In this document: positions 15,799 to 23,082 of the stretch, piece by piece
How positions within the stretch are numbered: position 1 is the first letter of the stretch
Layout: each line of letters begins with the position of its first letter
Source of the DNA: an uncultured Porphyromonadaceae bacterium
Lineage (GTDB): Bacteria; Bacteroidota; Bacteroidia; Bacteroidales; Muribaculaceae
DNA length: 26,988 nucleotides
Direction: 5' to 3'
Assembly: GCA_938027385.1 (NCBI GenBank)
Contig: CALJBF010000010.1
Location: 1 to 26,988, forward strand
Translations under genes and position numbers: made by a program
Notes under the pieces: model-generated
What the model saw: only the letters and a program-made list of their open reading frames with translations
What the model was told of the DNA's origin: nothing
The model's database searches: none

Positions 15799-16578
15799 AT
15801 GTCACAGGCACAGCTGAAATCACTCATCGAAGGTCATGGCGCCGACCCCGCCTGGGTCGACGAGGTGACGCGCCGCTATCCGTTTTTCTCCCTCCCCGGA
15901 GCAATGACGGTCAAGGCGGCCACGCATCCCGCCGCCCAGGACCTGATGTTGCGGCTGGCGCTCACCACACACGGCGCCGACGCCCTGGCGCATCTTACCG
16001 GCGAGGCCGACACCCGTTTCGACAACTTCTATCCCCCCGCACGAAAAGTGGAGACACCCACCACCTCAAAAGCCATCGACGATTTCCTGGAACGGTACGG
16101 AAACCAGTCAGACGAAGAGAATGCCCTTCTGGAGCGCATGATCTTCAATCCGGTGCCCGACTATGCGCAGCAGCTCGCGCGCGAGGCCGACGAAGACCTT
16201 CCAGGCGCCGTCGAGACCGCCGACGACTCGCACCAGGCGCGCATAAACCGTTTCATCCTGGCCGAGCACAAGCGCCGGCATGTGCCCTCGCCGGTCGACG
16301 AGACCCCTGCGCCCCCGGCTCCCGCAAAGCGTGCCGCAGTGACCGTCGACAAGCCCGCTCCGGCCCCCGAACAGTCGTTGCTCAGCGAGAGTCTGGCCAA
16401 GATTTACATCAAAACCCGCAAATATGAGCGCGCATACGAAATTCTTAGCCGCTTAAGTTTGGAATTTCCCGAAAAAAGCGCTTACTTTGCAGACCAATTG
16501 CGATTTTTGAAAAAACTGATAGTCAACGAGAAATATCGCAGTTTGTCAAATCAGGGTGAAAACGCCCCCAAATCATAA
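15799..16578 (+). CDS. TPR-containing protein of the lptE-secG cluster
   Basis: This 259-residue protein has no signal peptide. The N-terminal half (about 1-150) is helical with a TRRYPFFSLPGAM segment and a DDFLERYG motif; then comes a Pro/Ala-rich linker (about 166-192). A C-terminal TPR-like pair follows: SLAKIYIKTRKYERAYEILSRLSLEFPEKSAYFADQLRFLKKLI (about 197-240). The same type of protein precedes secG in Bacteroides genomes, so the order is conserved, but its function is not known to me. It may scaffold cytoplasmic partners of export or envelope assembly. SecG follows after 26 bp, so both are likely in one transcript. Confidence 0.75.
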   Translation: MSQAQLKSLIEGHGADPAWVDEVTRRYPFFSLPGAMTVKAATHPAAQDLMLRLALTTHGADALAHLTGEADTRFDNFYPPARKVETPTTSKAIDDFLERYGNQSDEENALLERMIFNPVPDYAQQLAREADEDLPGAVETADDSHQARINRFILAEHKRRHVPSPVDETPAPPAPAKRAAVTVDKPAPAPEQSLLSESLAKIYIKTRKYERAYEILSRLSLEFPEKSAYFADQLRFLKKLIVNEKYRSLSNQGENAPKS

Positions 16579-16604
16579 GAAATCTAAAGGAATTATCCAA
16601 CGAT

Positions 16605-16985
16605 ATGTACACTTTCATTATCATTCTGACAGTAATTGTTTCAATCCTGCTGATAATCGTTGTGCTCGTGCAGAAATCAAAAGGCGGCGGTCTGGCATCG
16701 TCGTTCGCCGGCTCGAACCAGCTGATGGGCGTGCGCCGCACAAATGACTTCATCGAGAAGGCAACCTGGACTCTGGCCGCCATCATCGGTCTGCTGGCCA
16801 TCATCTCTGTGTTCGTGATGCCCCGCAACATGGTGCAGAGCGGTACCCGCGTGAAACCCGTGCAGACCACTACCGTTGTCGGTGGCGCTGCTTACGAGAC
16901 TCCCGCTGCCGCCGCTACACCGGCCGCACAGGCTCCCGCCACCGAGGCCGAGGCTCCTGCCGCTCCCGCCGACACGGCCAAATAA
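16605..16985 (+). CDS. secG: Preprotein translocase subunit SecG
   Basis: This 126-residue protein has the SecG layout: a first membrane helix (FIIILTVIVSILLIIVVLV, about 4-22), the conserved loop QKSKGGGLASSFAGSNQLMGVRRT (about 23-46), and a second helix (WTLAAIIGLLAIISVFVM, about 55-72). A long Ala/Pro-rich tail (about 88-126) of low complexity follows, as is common in Bacteroidetes SecG. It belongs to the SecYEG channel that moves unfolded proteins across the inner membrane. A strong intrinsic terminator follows the gene. Confidence 0.95.
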   Translation: MYTFIIILTVIVSILLIIVVLVQKSKGGGLASSFAGSNQLMGVRRTNDFIEKATWTLAAIIGLLAIISVFVMPRNMVQSGTRVKPVQTTTVVGGAAYETPAAAATPAAQAPATEAEAPAAPADTAK

Positions 16986-17017
16986 TCATCAGGTCAACAC
17001 AATCAGAAATACATTAT

Positions 17018-17060
17018 GGGAGTGCCGCTCACACAGGGGCGCTCCCTTTGTTGGTGTTTT
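17018..17060 (+). terminator. Intrinsic terminator after secG
   Basis: GGGAGTGCC (17018-17026) pairs with GGCGCTCCC (17038-17046), with one G-U pair and an 11-nt loop. It is followed by TTTGTTGGTGTTTT. It ends the secG transcript and separates it from the lipoprotein gene. Confidence 0.72.
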
Positions 17061-17081
17061 CACATGCCAGTTTACACACAG

Positions 17082-17489
17082 ATGAAAAGCAGTAAACTCA
17101 TGGCTGTCGCAGGCATGACCATGGTCATGACCGCACTCACATCCTGCAACGGCCTCTCCGACTACGAGAAGACCCTCGTGGGTTCATACTACAACACTGC
17201 GCTTTCCGACATGAAACCCGCCATCGAGCTCAGGGCCGACCGCTCGGCCACAGTGAGGGCCATCCGTCCCGGCGACCTCACATACTCGGTATCGGCCACC
17301 TGGAAAGCCACCGGTGACTCTCTGATTCTTGTGCCCGACGCGTCGAGCATCGTGGTCGAGGAGGGTGACCCCATGGCCGTGGGAAATGTGGCTCCGCGCT
17401 TGTCGTGGCCCATCGTGAAATGCAACGAGCAGACCCTTACCCTGGTGCGCGACCGCAATACCATCGACTACAAGCGCCGGTATGAATGA
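17082..17489 (+). CDS. Lipoprotein of unknown function
   Basis: I do not recognise this 135-residue protein beyond its export signal. It has a lipoprotein signal MKSSKLMAVAGMTMVMTALTSC with a good lipobox (L-T-S-C22). The mature part is a small beta-rich domain with repeated strand-turn units (AIELRADRSATVRAI, YSVSATWKATGDSLILVPD, TLTLVRDRNTIDYKRRY), like the lipocalin-like folds of small Bacteroidetes lipoproteins that measure or bind a ligand. The ATG at 17082 is chosen because it gives the lipoprotein signal; an ATG at 17016 lies inside the secG terminator. A 12-bp palindrome CCGGCGCGCCGG (17529-17540) lies in the gap after it. Confidence 0.7.
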   Translation: MKSSKLMAVAGMTMVMTALTSCNGLSDYEKTLVGSYYNTALSDMKPAIELRADRSATVRAIRPGDLTYSVSATWKATGDSLILVPDASSIVVEEGDPMAVGNVAPRLSWPIVKCNEQTLTLVRDRNTIDYKRRYE

Positions 17490-17579
17490 CCGTCCGGCGG
17501 CCTATGCGTCGTCAGAACCTTTACGGTTCCGGCGCGCCGGCATGCCCTCTTTACTTCAGAAAATTGCTGAAACCTGACT

Positions 17580-18071
17580 ATGAGAACCTTACAGCTTATC
17601 TTGCTTACAATCGCCCTTGCCGTCGGAATGGCCCGCTGCACATCGGGGTCTGATGCCGTGGCCGAACAGATCGAATCGGCCCGCGACGCCGTGGCAGCCG
17701 AGCGCTATGACGAGGCACAGACCATCTGCGACAACCTCACGCGCAACGGACTTGACGGAATGACCGAGACCACCCTCGGGCGTCTCGCCATCATATACAT
17801 GCAGCTGTCGGACCACGCCCATTACGACGAGAACGCCGCCGTGGCCACCGAGTGCATGCGCGAGGCCCTGAAAGTCTCCACAGACTCACTGGCCGCTTTC
17901 AGCCGCAGCCTCACCCCTGCCGAGCAGGTGCCGTTCGCCCTTGTGCGCCGTATAGCAGGCGGCATAGACAATCCGATTGACCTGATGTCGGCCGATATTG
18001 CCGGCGAAGATGGCCTCGGCGATGACTGTGACCACGCCGCCGACTCTATCGACGGTACGCATATCCACTGA
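17580..18071 (+). CDS. Exported helical (TPR-like) protein of unknown function
   Basis: This 163-residue protein has a signal sequence (MRTLQLILLTIALAVGMARC). Cys20 could be lipidated, but the Arg before it makes the lipobox atypical. The mature part looks alpha-helical, with a TPR-like pair: ARDAVAAERYDEAQTICDNLTRNGL and TTLGRLAIIYMQLSD...ATECMREALKVS, followed by an acidic tail (ADIAGEDGLGDDCDHAADS). It lies directly before the SUI1-type gene (34 bp gap). Function unknown; a periplasmic or outer-membrane scaffold is possible. Confidence 0.65.
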   Translation: MRTLQLILLTIALAVGMARCTSGSDAVAEQIESARDAVAAERYDEAQTICDNLTRNGLDGMTETTLGRLAIIYMQLSDHAHYDENAAVATECMREALKVSTDSLAAFSRSLTPAEQVPFALVRRIAGGIDNPIDLMSADIAGEDGLGDDCDHAADSIDGTHIH

Positions 18072-18105
18072 GACACATCCACAAACATACCGGAAACATA
18101 CCTCC

Positions 18106-18438
18106 ATGGACTGGAAATCGCAACTTGAATCACTGAGACAGGATATGCCCCCTGCCGCCCCCGAACCAGAAGAGGCTCCCGCCGCAGAGCAGGTTCCGGC
18201 CGAGAAGGCGCGCCTTGACGTGATGCTTGACCGCAAAGGCCGCAAAGGGAAAGAGGCGACCATCGTGGCCGGATTCACCGTCAGTGACGACCGTGTTGCC
18301 GAGATTGCCGCGACGCTCAAAAAACGGCTTGGATGCGGCGGTTCGTCGCGTGGCGGGGAAATCCTCATCCAGGGCGACAAACGCCGTGAGGTGGCCTCTA
18401 TTCTCGCCTCACTGGGCCTTAAGAACCGTGTCATCTGA
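18106..18438 (+). CDS. SUI1/YciH-type translation initiation factor
   Basis: This 110-residue cytoplasmic protein has a SUI1 domain in its C-terminal two thirds. It contains LDRKGRKGKEATIVAGF (about 41-57), LKKRLGCGGSSRGGEILIQGDKR (about 69-91) and a final helix VASILASLGLKNRVI, matching the eIF1-like fold of bacterial YciH. The first ~35 residues are a Pro/Glu-rich extension. eIF1 homologues check start codon choice; the bacterial role is only partly known and may be relevant in an organism with weak Shine-Dalgarno use. The ATG at 18106 is chosen over an upstream frame start at 17998 that overlaps the preceding gene. A 9-nt tandem repeat follows. Confidence 0.85.
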   Translation: MDWKSQLESLRQDMPPAAPEPEEAPAAEQVPAEKARLDVMLDRKGRKGKEATIVAGFTVSDDRVAEIAATLKKRLGCGGSSRGGEILIQGDKRREVASILASLGLKNRVI

Positions 18439-18455
18439 TTCCGGAAGGCCATACC

Positions 18456-18518
18456 TCCCATCCTTCCCATAATTCCCATCTCTCCCATAACTCCCACCTT
18501 TCCCACCTCTCCCATAAT
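18456..18518 (+). repeat. Tandem 9-nt repeat (about 7 copies, consensus TCCCATAAT) before the threonylcarbamoyl-AMP synthase start
   Basis: Seven consecutive 9-nt units in exact register (TCCCATCCT, TCCCATAAT, TCCCATCTC, TCCCATAAC, TCCCACCTT, TCCCACCTC, TCCCATAAT). The sense strand has no G at all across the array. It ends 21 bp before the ATG at 18540. Every unit starts TCCCA, with only the last four bases varying. It could be a slippage-prone leader, a Rho utilisation site (C-rich, G-free), or an unstructured ribosome landing site. Confidence 0.85.
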
Positions 18519-18539
18519 TTCTCCCGCCCTCAGCCTGCC

Positions 18540-19157
18540 ATGAAAACCTACAAAATGTACCCCACAAGCATAAACGCACGCTATGTCGACGAAATCGTCG
18601 AGCATTTGCGGCGCGGCGGTCTGGTAATCTATCCGACCGACTCACTGTATGCCATCGGGTGCGATGCTCTGCAGAACCGCGCCGTCGAGCGCGTATGCCG
18701 CCTGAAGGATATAAATCCGGCAAAACAGCGCCTCTCGATAGTCTGCGCCGACATCTCGCAGGCCAGTGAATACGCCCGCATCGACAACGAGGCTTTCCGT
18801 CTTATGCGTGCCAACCTGCCGGGGCCGTTTACTTTCATTCTGCCGGCCACCACACGTCTCTCAAAGGCTTTCAAGGGGCGTAAGGAGGTAGGTGTGCGTG
18901 TGCCCGACAATGCCATAGCCACCACTCTGGCCGAGGCGCTGGGCAACCCCCTGCTGTCGGCCACGGCGCTGTGGCCCGATGCCGGCGAGGATGCGGATCC
19001 CTGCCGTCCCGAGGTGCTTGAGACGCATTATGCCCGCGATGTGGATGTGCTTATTGACGGCGGCGACGTGCCGGACCGCGAGACTGCGGTGGTCAGTCTG
19101 CTTGACGGCGACCCCGAAATACTGCGGGAAGGCCCCCGCGAGCTTTCAGAAGTCTGA
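18540..19157 (+). CDS. L-threonylcarbamoyladenylate synthase (Sua5/YrdC/YwlC family)
   Basis: This 205-residue protein has the YrdC-type fold: GGLVIYPTDSLYAIGCDA (26-43), RVCRLKDINPAKQRLSIVCAD (about 51-71), NLPGPFTFILPAT and a VGVRVPDN segment. The enzyme combines threonine, bicarbonate and ATP to give threonylcarbamoyl-AMP, used to make t6A37 in ANN-decoding tRNAs. There is no Sua5-specific C-terminal domain, so it is a single-domain YrdC/YciO-like member; YciO-type paralogues with unclear roles are an alternative. Its last 65 bp overlap the convergent flippase gene, so the two 3' ends lie inside each other. Confidence 0.85.
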   Translation: MKTYKMYPTSINARYVDEIVEHLRRGGLVIYPTDSLYAIGCDALQNRAVERVCRLKDINPAKQRLSIVCADISQASEYARIDNEAFRLMRANLPGPFTFILPATTRLSKAFKGRKEVGVRVPDNAIATTLAEALGNPLLSATALWPDAGEDADPCRPEVLETHYARDVDVLIDGGDVPDRETAVVSLLDGDPEILREGPRELSEV

Positions 19158-20574
19158 ATTTCAGAATGTAAAGGCATCCGGCGGTGGCTGCCACGGCCAT
19201 CACTGCGGCCGTTTCCCACCCGAGCCATGTGCGGGCGGCGGCGCAGGCCGCGGCCGTCAGCGTTACAGTTGCGGCCATCTTGATTGCAGAGTTTCTGAGG
19301 GTGAGCCCCAGGCGCCGGTAATATATCACCGCCACGACTACGGTATAGGCCGCGTACCAGGCCACGTATGCCGCCCCGAGGCTCTCCAGACCCCAGAGCC
19401 GGTAGCAGATCATGTTGCAGAGAAGGTAGAACAGGGCCGACAGCGCCTCAGACCAGAGGTACGCCTTGCCGTCGCCCCGCGCGAGTATGGCGAACGCCAT
19501 GCACCACGACACCGCGCGGAATACCGTTCCGGGGGCCGCCCAGGTCACGAAGGGCGTCATCACAAGGAAATCTGACTTATACAGCAGCGTTATCACCGGC
19601 CTGTCGAACGCCGTGAGCAGTGCCACGGCGGGGAGTACGACCGTCAGCACCACCGAAATCTCGTGTGACACCGCCAGCGACGAGCCGCGCCGCGAACCCG
19701 CCATCCCCGCCAGTCGCGGGAAAAATTCCATTGAGATTGCCGTGAAAACCACTCCTAAATAGCGGTTCACAATGGTGAACCCGGCCTGGAAATAGCCGGT
19801 CTCGGCCTCTGAGCCGTTGGTGTTGAGCCACGACATGAACACGAACGACACGAATGCCGTAAGGAACTCGCTGACAGTAAGGAACGCTCCTAAAATGACC
19901 AGACTGCGCCCCATGGCCAGTGATTCGCCCCACGAGCTTTTCTCTTCGGGCGAGGGCACGCGTTCGCGGTAGAATCCCAGTCCGATCCACGAGCATGCGG
20001 CAAATGCCACTATTGAGGGTGCTATCGATTCAACGCCCCAGAAACGATACATCGGTATCGACACCAGCAGACCCCCGACGGTGCCCCATGTGGCGCCGTG
20101 CGCGAGTCGCCGCAGGCGTTTCATCCCCTGGAACACAGCCCCTTCTGCCGCCGATAGCGCCGACAGCAGTACGGCCACGGCAAGCAGGGCGAAACTCCAG
20201 GCGTGCGACGCGTCGCCGAACGAGAAACGGCTCAGCGGCACCGCCAGCGCCAGTGTGGCCAGCGCGCCGAAAAGTCCCAGTATCCAGGCCCAACGCCTGA
20301 CGGCAAGCACCGTGGCATAGAGCGACTGTCGCGGCGCCGAGGCTATCGAGCGCACCGCGCTGGTGCGCAGGCCAAGCTGTGAGAGGGTGGAGATCATCTC
20401 GAGCGCCGAATTGAATATGCCGAACAGGCCGATGCCCGCGGCACCTATCCAGAGCGCCACAAGCTTGACACGCACCACCGAGCAGAGCATCTGTATGCCC
20501 TGCACCCCCGTGAAGATGCCCAGTACCTTGACAATCCTCGCGGTAGCCGATGTGGTGTGTCTGCTCTCAGCCAT
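19093..20574 (-). CDS. Wzx-type O-antigen/polysaccharide flippase (MOP superfamily)
   Basis: This 493-residue inner-membrane protein has many hydrophobic helices across its length, consistent with the 12-14 expected for MATE/Wzx-type lipid-linked oligosaccharide flippases. It starts KVLGIFTGVQGIQMLCSVVRVKLVALWIG, and segments such as GLRTSAVRSIA and LNTNGSEAETGYFQAGFTIVNRYLGVVFTAI resemble Bacteroidetes O-antigen translocases. It would move undecaprenyl-linked glycans to the periplasmic side. It follows the AIM24 gene by 35 bp and probably shares its transcript. The C-terminal 22 codons overlap the end of the convergent Sua5/YrdC-family gene, an unusually long tail-to-tail overlap. Confidence 0.85.
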   Translation of the reverse strand: MAESRHTTSATARIVKVLGIFTGVQGIQMLCSVVRVKLVALWIGAAGIGLFGIFNSALEMISTLSQLGLRTSAVRSIASAPRQSLYATVLAVRRWAWILGLFGALATLALAVPLSRFSFGDASHAWSFALLAVAVLLSALSAAEGAVFQGMKRLRRLAHGATWGTVGGLLVSIPMYRFWGVESIAPSIVAFAACSWIGLGFYRERVPSPEEKSSWGESLAMGRSLVILGAFLTVSEFLTAFVSFVFMSWLNTNGSEAETGYFQAGFTIVNRYLGVVFTAISMEFFPRLAGMAGSRRGSSLAVSHEISVVLTVVLPAVALLTAFDRPVITLLYKSDFLVMTPFVTWAAPGTVFRAVSWCMAFAILARGDGKAYLWSEALSALFYLLCNMICYRLWGLESLGAAYVAWYAAYTVVVAVIYYRRLGLTLRNSAIKMAATVTLTAAACAAARTWLGWETAAVMAVAATAGCLYILKFRLLKARGGLPAVFRGRRQAD

Positions 20575-20609
20575 TGCCGCGCTAAGTTACGAAAAATGCG
20601 TGATATTCA

Positions 20610-21248
20610 TTATTCGGCTATGGGTTCCGAGAGCTTTCCGGGCGAGAGGTAGACGGTGCCCGGGCCCGTGACCTGCAGCATGCTCAGCCCCTCGCCGCCC
20701 ACAAGGTTCTTGAACGACCACCGCACCGAAATCTGGTGCTCGGGTATCGAGCGCAGGGCTATGATATGGTCTTCGTCCAGCTCGACGGTCTCACCCGGGG
20801 CGAGATCGAGCGTCATCGGGGTGCCTTTGGTGCCGAGGAATACGGTGGCATTCCCCGAAATCTTCTGCATGAAAAGTCCCATGCCGCCGAATATTCCCGA
20901 CGCCGAGAGTTTTGAATTTACCTCGACGCGGCGGTCCGAGGCCACATAGCCGCCGCTGTGGCAGATCAGAGTCTCGCCGTCGAGCTGTATCGGCAGCAGG
21001 CCGAAACGGCTCCCTATGGCCAGTTTGCGCGGCACGTTCACGGCGTTGCGCAGTTTCATTATGAAGAGTGACTCGCCCGAGAGCTTGGCGCCCAGCAGAC
21101 GCCTGAGTCCCGAGCCGTTGAGGCTGACCTCTTTCTCTATGCCCCCTTCAAGGTAGATTACCACTCCTTTTTCGGCGTAGAATTCCTCGCCTGGGGCGAG
21201 GGTTACCTCAAGGTGCTGAACGAAATTACCGACAAGTTTGCATTGCAT
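20610..21248 (-). CDS. AIM24/TIGR00266-family protein
   Basis: This 212-residue protein begins MQCKLVGNFVQHLEVTLAPGEEFYAEKGVVIYLEGGIEKEV and continues with repeated beta-strands and Gly-rich turns (GSGLRRLLGAKLSGESLFIMKL, GETLICHSGGYVASDRRVEV, SASGIFGGMGLFMQKISG). This is the pattern of the AIM24 (formerly DUF124/TIGR00266) family, a double beta-roll whose bacterial function is unclear. No signal peptide. ATG 21248 is chosen because the family sequence begins right there; the longer frame to 21515 would translate the 9-nt repeat into a low-complexity His/Pro peptide. It is upstream of the flippase in the same direction. Confidence 0.85.
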   Translation of the reverse strand: MQCKLVGNFVQHLEVTLAPGEEFYAEKGVVIYLEGGIEKEVSLNGSGLRRLLGAKLSGESLFIMKLRNAVNVPRKLAIGSRFGLLPIQLDGETLICHSGGYVASDRRVEVNSKLSASGIFGGMGLFMQKISGNATVFLGTKGTPMTLDLAPGETVELDEDHIIALRSIPEHQISVRWSFKNLVGGEGLSMLQVTGPGTVYLSPGKLSEPIAE

Positions 21249-21251
21249 GGT

Positions 21252-21332
21252 GGGGTGATGGGGTGGGTTAGGTAGGTTAGGGGAATGTGACTTATGTAAC
21301 TTATGTAACGGATGTGGCTTATGTAGCTTATG
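21252..21332 (-). repeat. Tandem 9-nt repeat (up to 9 units, sense consensus CATAAGYYA) before the AIM24-family start
   Basis: Reading leftward (sense for the AIM24 gene), units run CATAAGCTA, CATAAGCCA, CATCCGTTA, CATAAGTTA, CATAAGTCA (21332-21288), then more degenerate ones (CATTCCCCT, AACCTACCT, AACCCACCC, CATCACCCC) to 21252. This is 3 bp before the ATG at 21248. Period and the CATAA core match the array before 18540. The sense strand is G-poor. Confidence 0.8.
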
Positions 21333-21340
21333 GGAATCAG

Positions 21341-21387
21341 AAAGGCGATGTGCCGCCCCGCTTGCGGGAACACGGCGCATCGCCTTT
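21341..21387. terminator. Long nested hairpin downstream of rpmA
   Basis: Arms 21341-21355 and 21373-21387 pair over 15 bp with one imperfect position. An inner CCCGC-TT-GCGGG hairpin (21357-21368) lies within the loop. It sits 49 bp past the rpmA stop on the minus strand, with CTTTCTGATT after it, so it is the likely end of the rplU-rpmA transcript. Confidence 0.65.
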
Positions 21388-21435
21388 GTGGTATTGCCTT
21401 GCGGCGGCGAGGCTATGCCTCGGTTGCGAGGGGGG

Positions 21436-21699
21436 TTATGCCTCGGCCGCGGGCTGTACGTTGATGAACTGGCGGCCTTCTTTTCCGCTGGTGAACACCA
21501 CGGTGCCGTCAACAAGAGCGTAGATGGTGTGGTCTTTGCCCATGCCTACGTTCAGGCCCGGGTGGTGCACTGTACCGCGCTGACGTTTGATGATGTTGCC
21601 TGCTTTGGCGAACTGGCCGCCAAAAATCTTAACACCGAGTCGTTTCGATTCCGACTCACGGCCGTTCTTCGACGAGCCTACACCTTTCTTATGTGCCAT
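21436..21699 (-). CDS. rpmA: 50S ribosomal protein L27
   Basis: This 87-residue protein begins MAHKKGVGSSKNGRES and contains RLGVKIFGGQFAKAGNIIKRQRGT and HHPGLNVGMGKDHTIYAL, the diagnostic L27 sequence. Its N-terminal tail reaches the peptidyl transferase centre. There is no N-terminal extension needing removal as found in Firmicutes. It follows rplU by 22 bp. Confidence 0.99.
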   Translation of the reverse strand: MAHKKGVGSSKNGRESESKRLGVKIFGGQFAKAGNIIKRQRGTVHHPGLNVGMGKDHTIYALVDGTVVFTSGKEGRQFINVQPAAEA

Positions 21700-21721
21700 G
21701 TTGTGTTGTCAGGATTTTTGG

Positions 21722-22042
21722 TTAAGCAATGACGTCTTTGATCACGATCTGAGAGAACATCTGGCGATGTCCGTTTTTGCGACGGTAGTCGTTGCGGCGT
21801 TTTTTCTTGAAAACGATGACTTTGTCGCCTTTCACGAGGGGACGTTTAACCTCGCAAACAACTTTTGCCCCTTCCACGGTGGGCGCGCCGACTTTGACGG
21901 CACCGTCGGCATCTACGAGGAGAACGCGGTCGAACTCTACGGTTGCGCCCTCTTTGGTCTCGTCGCCGAGATAGTGGACATACAGGAATTTGCCGGCCTC
22001 GGCTTTGAACTGCTGTCCCTGGATTTCTACGATAGCGTACAT
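21722..22042 (-). CDS. rplU: 50S ribosomal protein L21
   Basis: This 106-residue protein begins MYAIVEIQGQQFKAEAGKFLYV and ends in the basic KVIVFKKKRRNDYRRKNGHRQMFSQIVIKDVIA, diagnostic for L21. ATG 22042 is the family start; the frame to 22141 adds leader sequence that is not L21. It has a strong promoter and an ~80-nt structured leader and is followed by rpmA, the standard pair. Confidence 0.99.
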   Translation of the reverse strand: MYAIVEIQGQQFKAEAGKFLYVHYLGDETKEGATVEFDRVLLVDADGAVKVGAPTVEGAKVVCEVKRPLVKGDKVIVFKKKRRNDYRRKNGHRQMFSQIVIKDVIA

Positions 22043-22072
22043 TAAAGCTATGATAATTAATAGGTTATACCC

Positions 22073-22110
22073 GTGGGCGAACCGTTGCCGGCTGCTTATT
22101 CCAAGCCCAC
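22073..22110 (-). promoter_or_regulatory. Structured leader of rplU-rpmA (candidate autoregulatory RNA element)
   Basis: On the minus strand an outer stem GTGGGC/GCCCAC (22105-22110 with 22073-22078) encloses an inner stem AGCCG/CGGTT (one G-U pair) capped by a GCAA tetraloop (22080-22093). It sits between the predicted transcript start (~22122) and the rplU ATG. L21 leaders that bind r-protein are known in other phyla; function here is inference. Confidence 0.45.
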
Positions 22111-22128
22111 TGCGGCCAAAAATGCTTG

Positions 22129-22159
22129 CAAAGTTAGGCATTTTCCCGCTGACTCACAA
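22129..22159 (-). promoter_or_regulatory. Promoter of rplU-rpmA
   Basis: On the minus strand: -33 TTG (22159-22157), a 20-bp spacer, and -7 TAACTTTG (22136-22129), a full match to the Bacteroidetes consensus. It is divergent from the promoter at 22179-22210. Confidence 0.8.
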
Positions 22160-22178
22160 TATTTTCGCCGAAATTTTA

Positions 22179-22210
22179 TTTGCCCGCCTCACGCAGAATT
22201 GTTAATTTTG
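22179..22210 (+). promoter_or_regulatory. Promoter of the GT2-pyrC-rlmN operon
   Basis: -33 TTTG (22179-22182), a 20-bp spacer and -7 TAATTTTG (22203-22210) fit the consensus exactly. The leader to ATG 22306 is about 90 nt and holds a 7-bp hairpin (CGGAACC 22237-22243 with GGTTCCG 22267-22273). Confidence 0.78.
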
Positions 22211-22305
22211 CGTCATCTTTTAATTGGGGGAGTTTGCGGAACCCGGCAGTGATTGGCCGCAGAAGCGGTTCCGAACCACCCTCTCTGACCTCAACAGCTA
22301 CTCCG

Positions 22306-23082
22306 ATGGGTACCAACAACAGCGGGGAACGGCGCGACTCGGTCGTGATCATCCCCATGTACAACGAGAAAGAGAACGCCGCCGCCATCATCGACGCCGT
22401 GATGGCCCTCCCGCACGGGTTTGACGTGCTGGTGGTCGACGACAATTCGCCCGACGGCACCGCCGACATCGTCCGCTCGAAGATGCAGCAGTATCCCGGC
22501 CGGGTCGACATCATCTGCCGCGCCGGCAAGCTTGGCCTCGGCACAGCCTACATCGAGGGGTTCCGCCGCGCGCTTGATCGCGGATATGACTTCGTGTTCG
22601 AGATGGACGCCGATTTCTCGCACGATCCCAAAGACCTCGAACGCCTCTACGCGGCATGCGCCACCGGCGGCATGGATGTGGCCGTGGGCTCGCGCTATCT
22701 CACGGGCGTGAATGTGGTGAACTGGCCCATGGGGCGCGTGCTCATGTCATATTTCGCCTCGAAATACGTGCGGTTCGTCACCGGACTCGACGTACACGAC
22801 ACCACGGCCGGATTCTGCTGTTACCGCGCCGAGGTGCTGCGCACCATGGAGCTTGACAAAATCCGTTTCAAGGGGTATGCCTTCCAGATCGAGATGAAAT
22901 TCACCGCCTCGAAATGCGGTTTCCGCGTCGGCGAGGTTCCCATAGGGTTCGTGAACCGTGTGCTCGGCACGTCGAAGATGTCGTCGGGCATCTTCGGCGA
23001 GGCGCTGTTCGGCGTCATAAAGCTGAAAGTGGGGTCGTGGGGCCGCAAGTTCCCGCAGAAACAGACAGCGACACGCCCATGA
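22306..23082 (+). CDS. Polyprenol-monophosphomannose-synthase-like GT2
   Basis: This 258-residue GT-A enzyme has SVVIIPMYNEKENA (12-25), VLVVDDNSPDGTADI (41-55), and FEMDADFSHDP with the metal-binding D101-x-D103. VGSRYLTGVNVVNWPMGR and FKGYAFQIEMKF in the second half are typical of dolichol-phosphate-mannose-synthase-like enzymes that load a sugar onto a polyprenyl phosphate carrier. No C-terminal membrane helices, so it is the short soluble form. ATG 22306 is chosen; an earlier frame start at 22180 would translate the promoter. The stop overlaps the pyrC start (ATGA). Confidence 0.88.
   Translation: MGTNNSGERRDSVVIIPMYNEKENAAAIIDAVMALPHGFDVLVVDDNSPDGTADIVRSKMQQYPGRVDIICRAGKLGLGTAYIEGFRRALDRGYDFVFEMDADFSHDPKDLERLYAACATGGMDVAVGSRYLTGVNVVNWPMGRVLMSYFASKYVRFVTGLDVHDTTAGFCCYRAEVLRTMELDKIRFKGYAFQIEMKFTASKCGFRVGEVPIGFVNRVLGTSKMSSGIFGEALFGVIKLKVGSWGRKFPQKQTATRP

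Noticed and set aside
17529..17540. CCGGCGCGCCGG palindrome after the lipoprotein gene
   Set aside because: A 12-bp all-GC palindrome is not very unlikely in this GC-rich genome, and no T run or spaced operator context supports a role.
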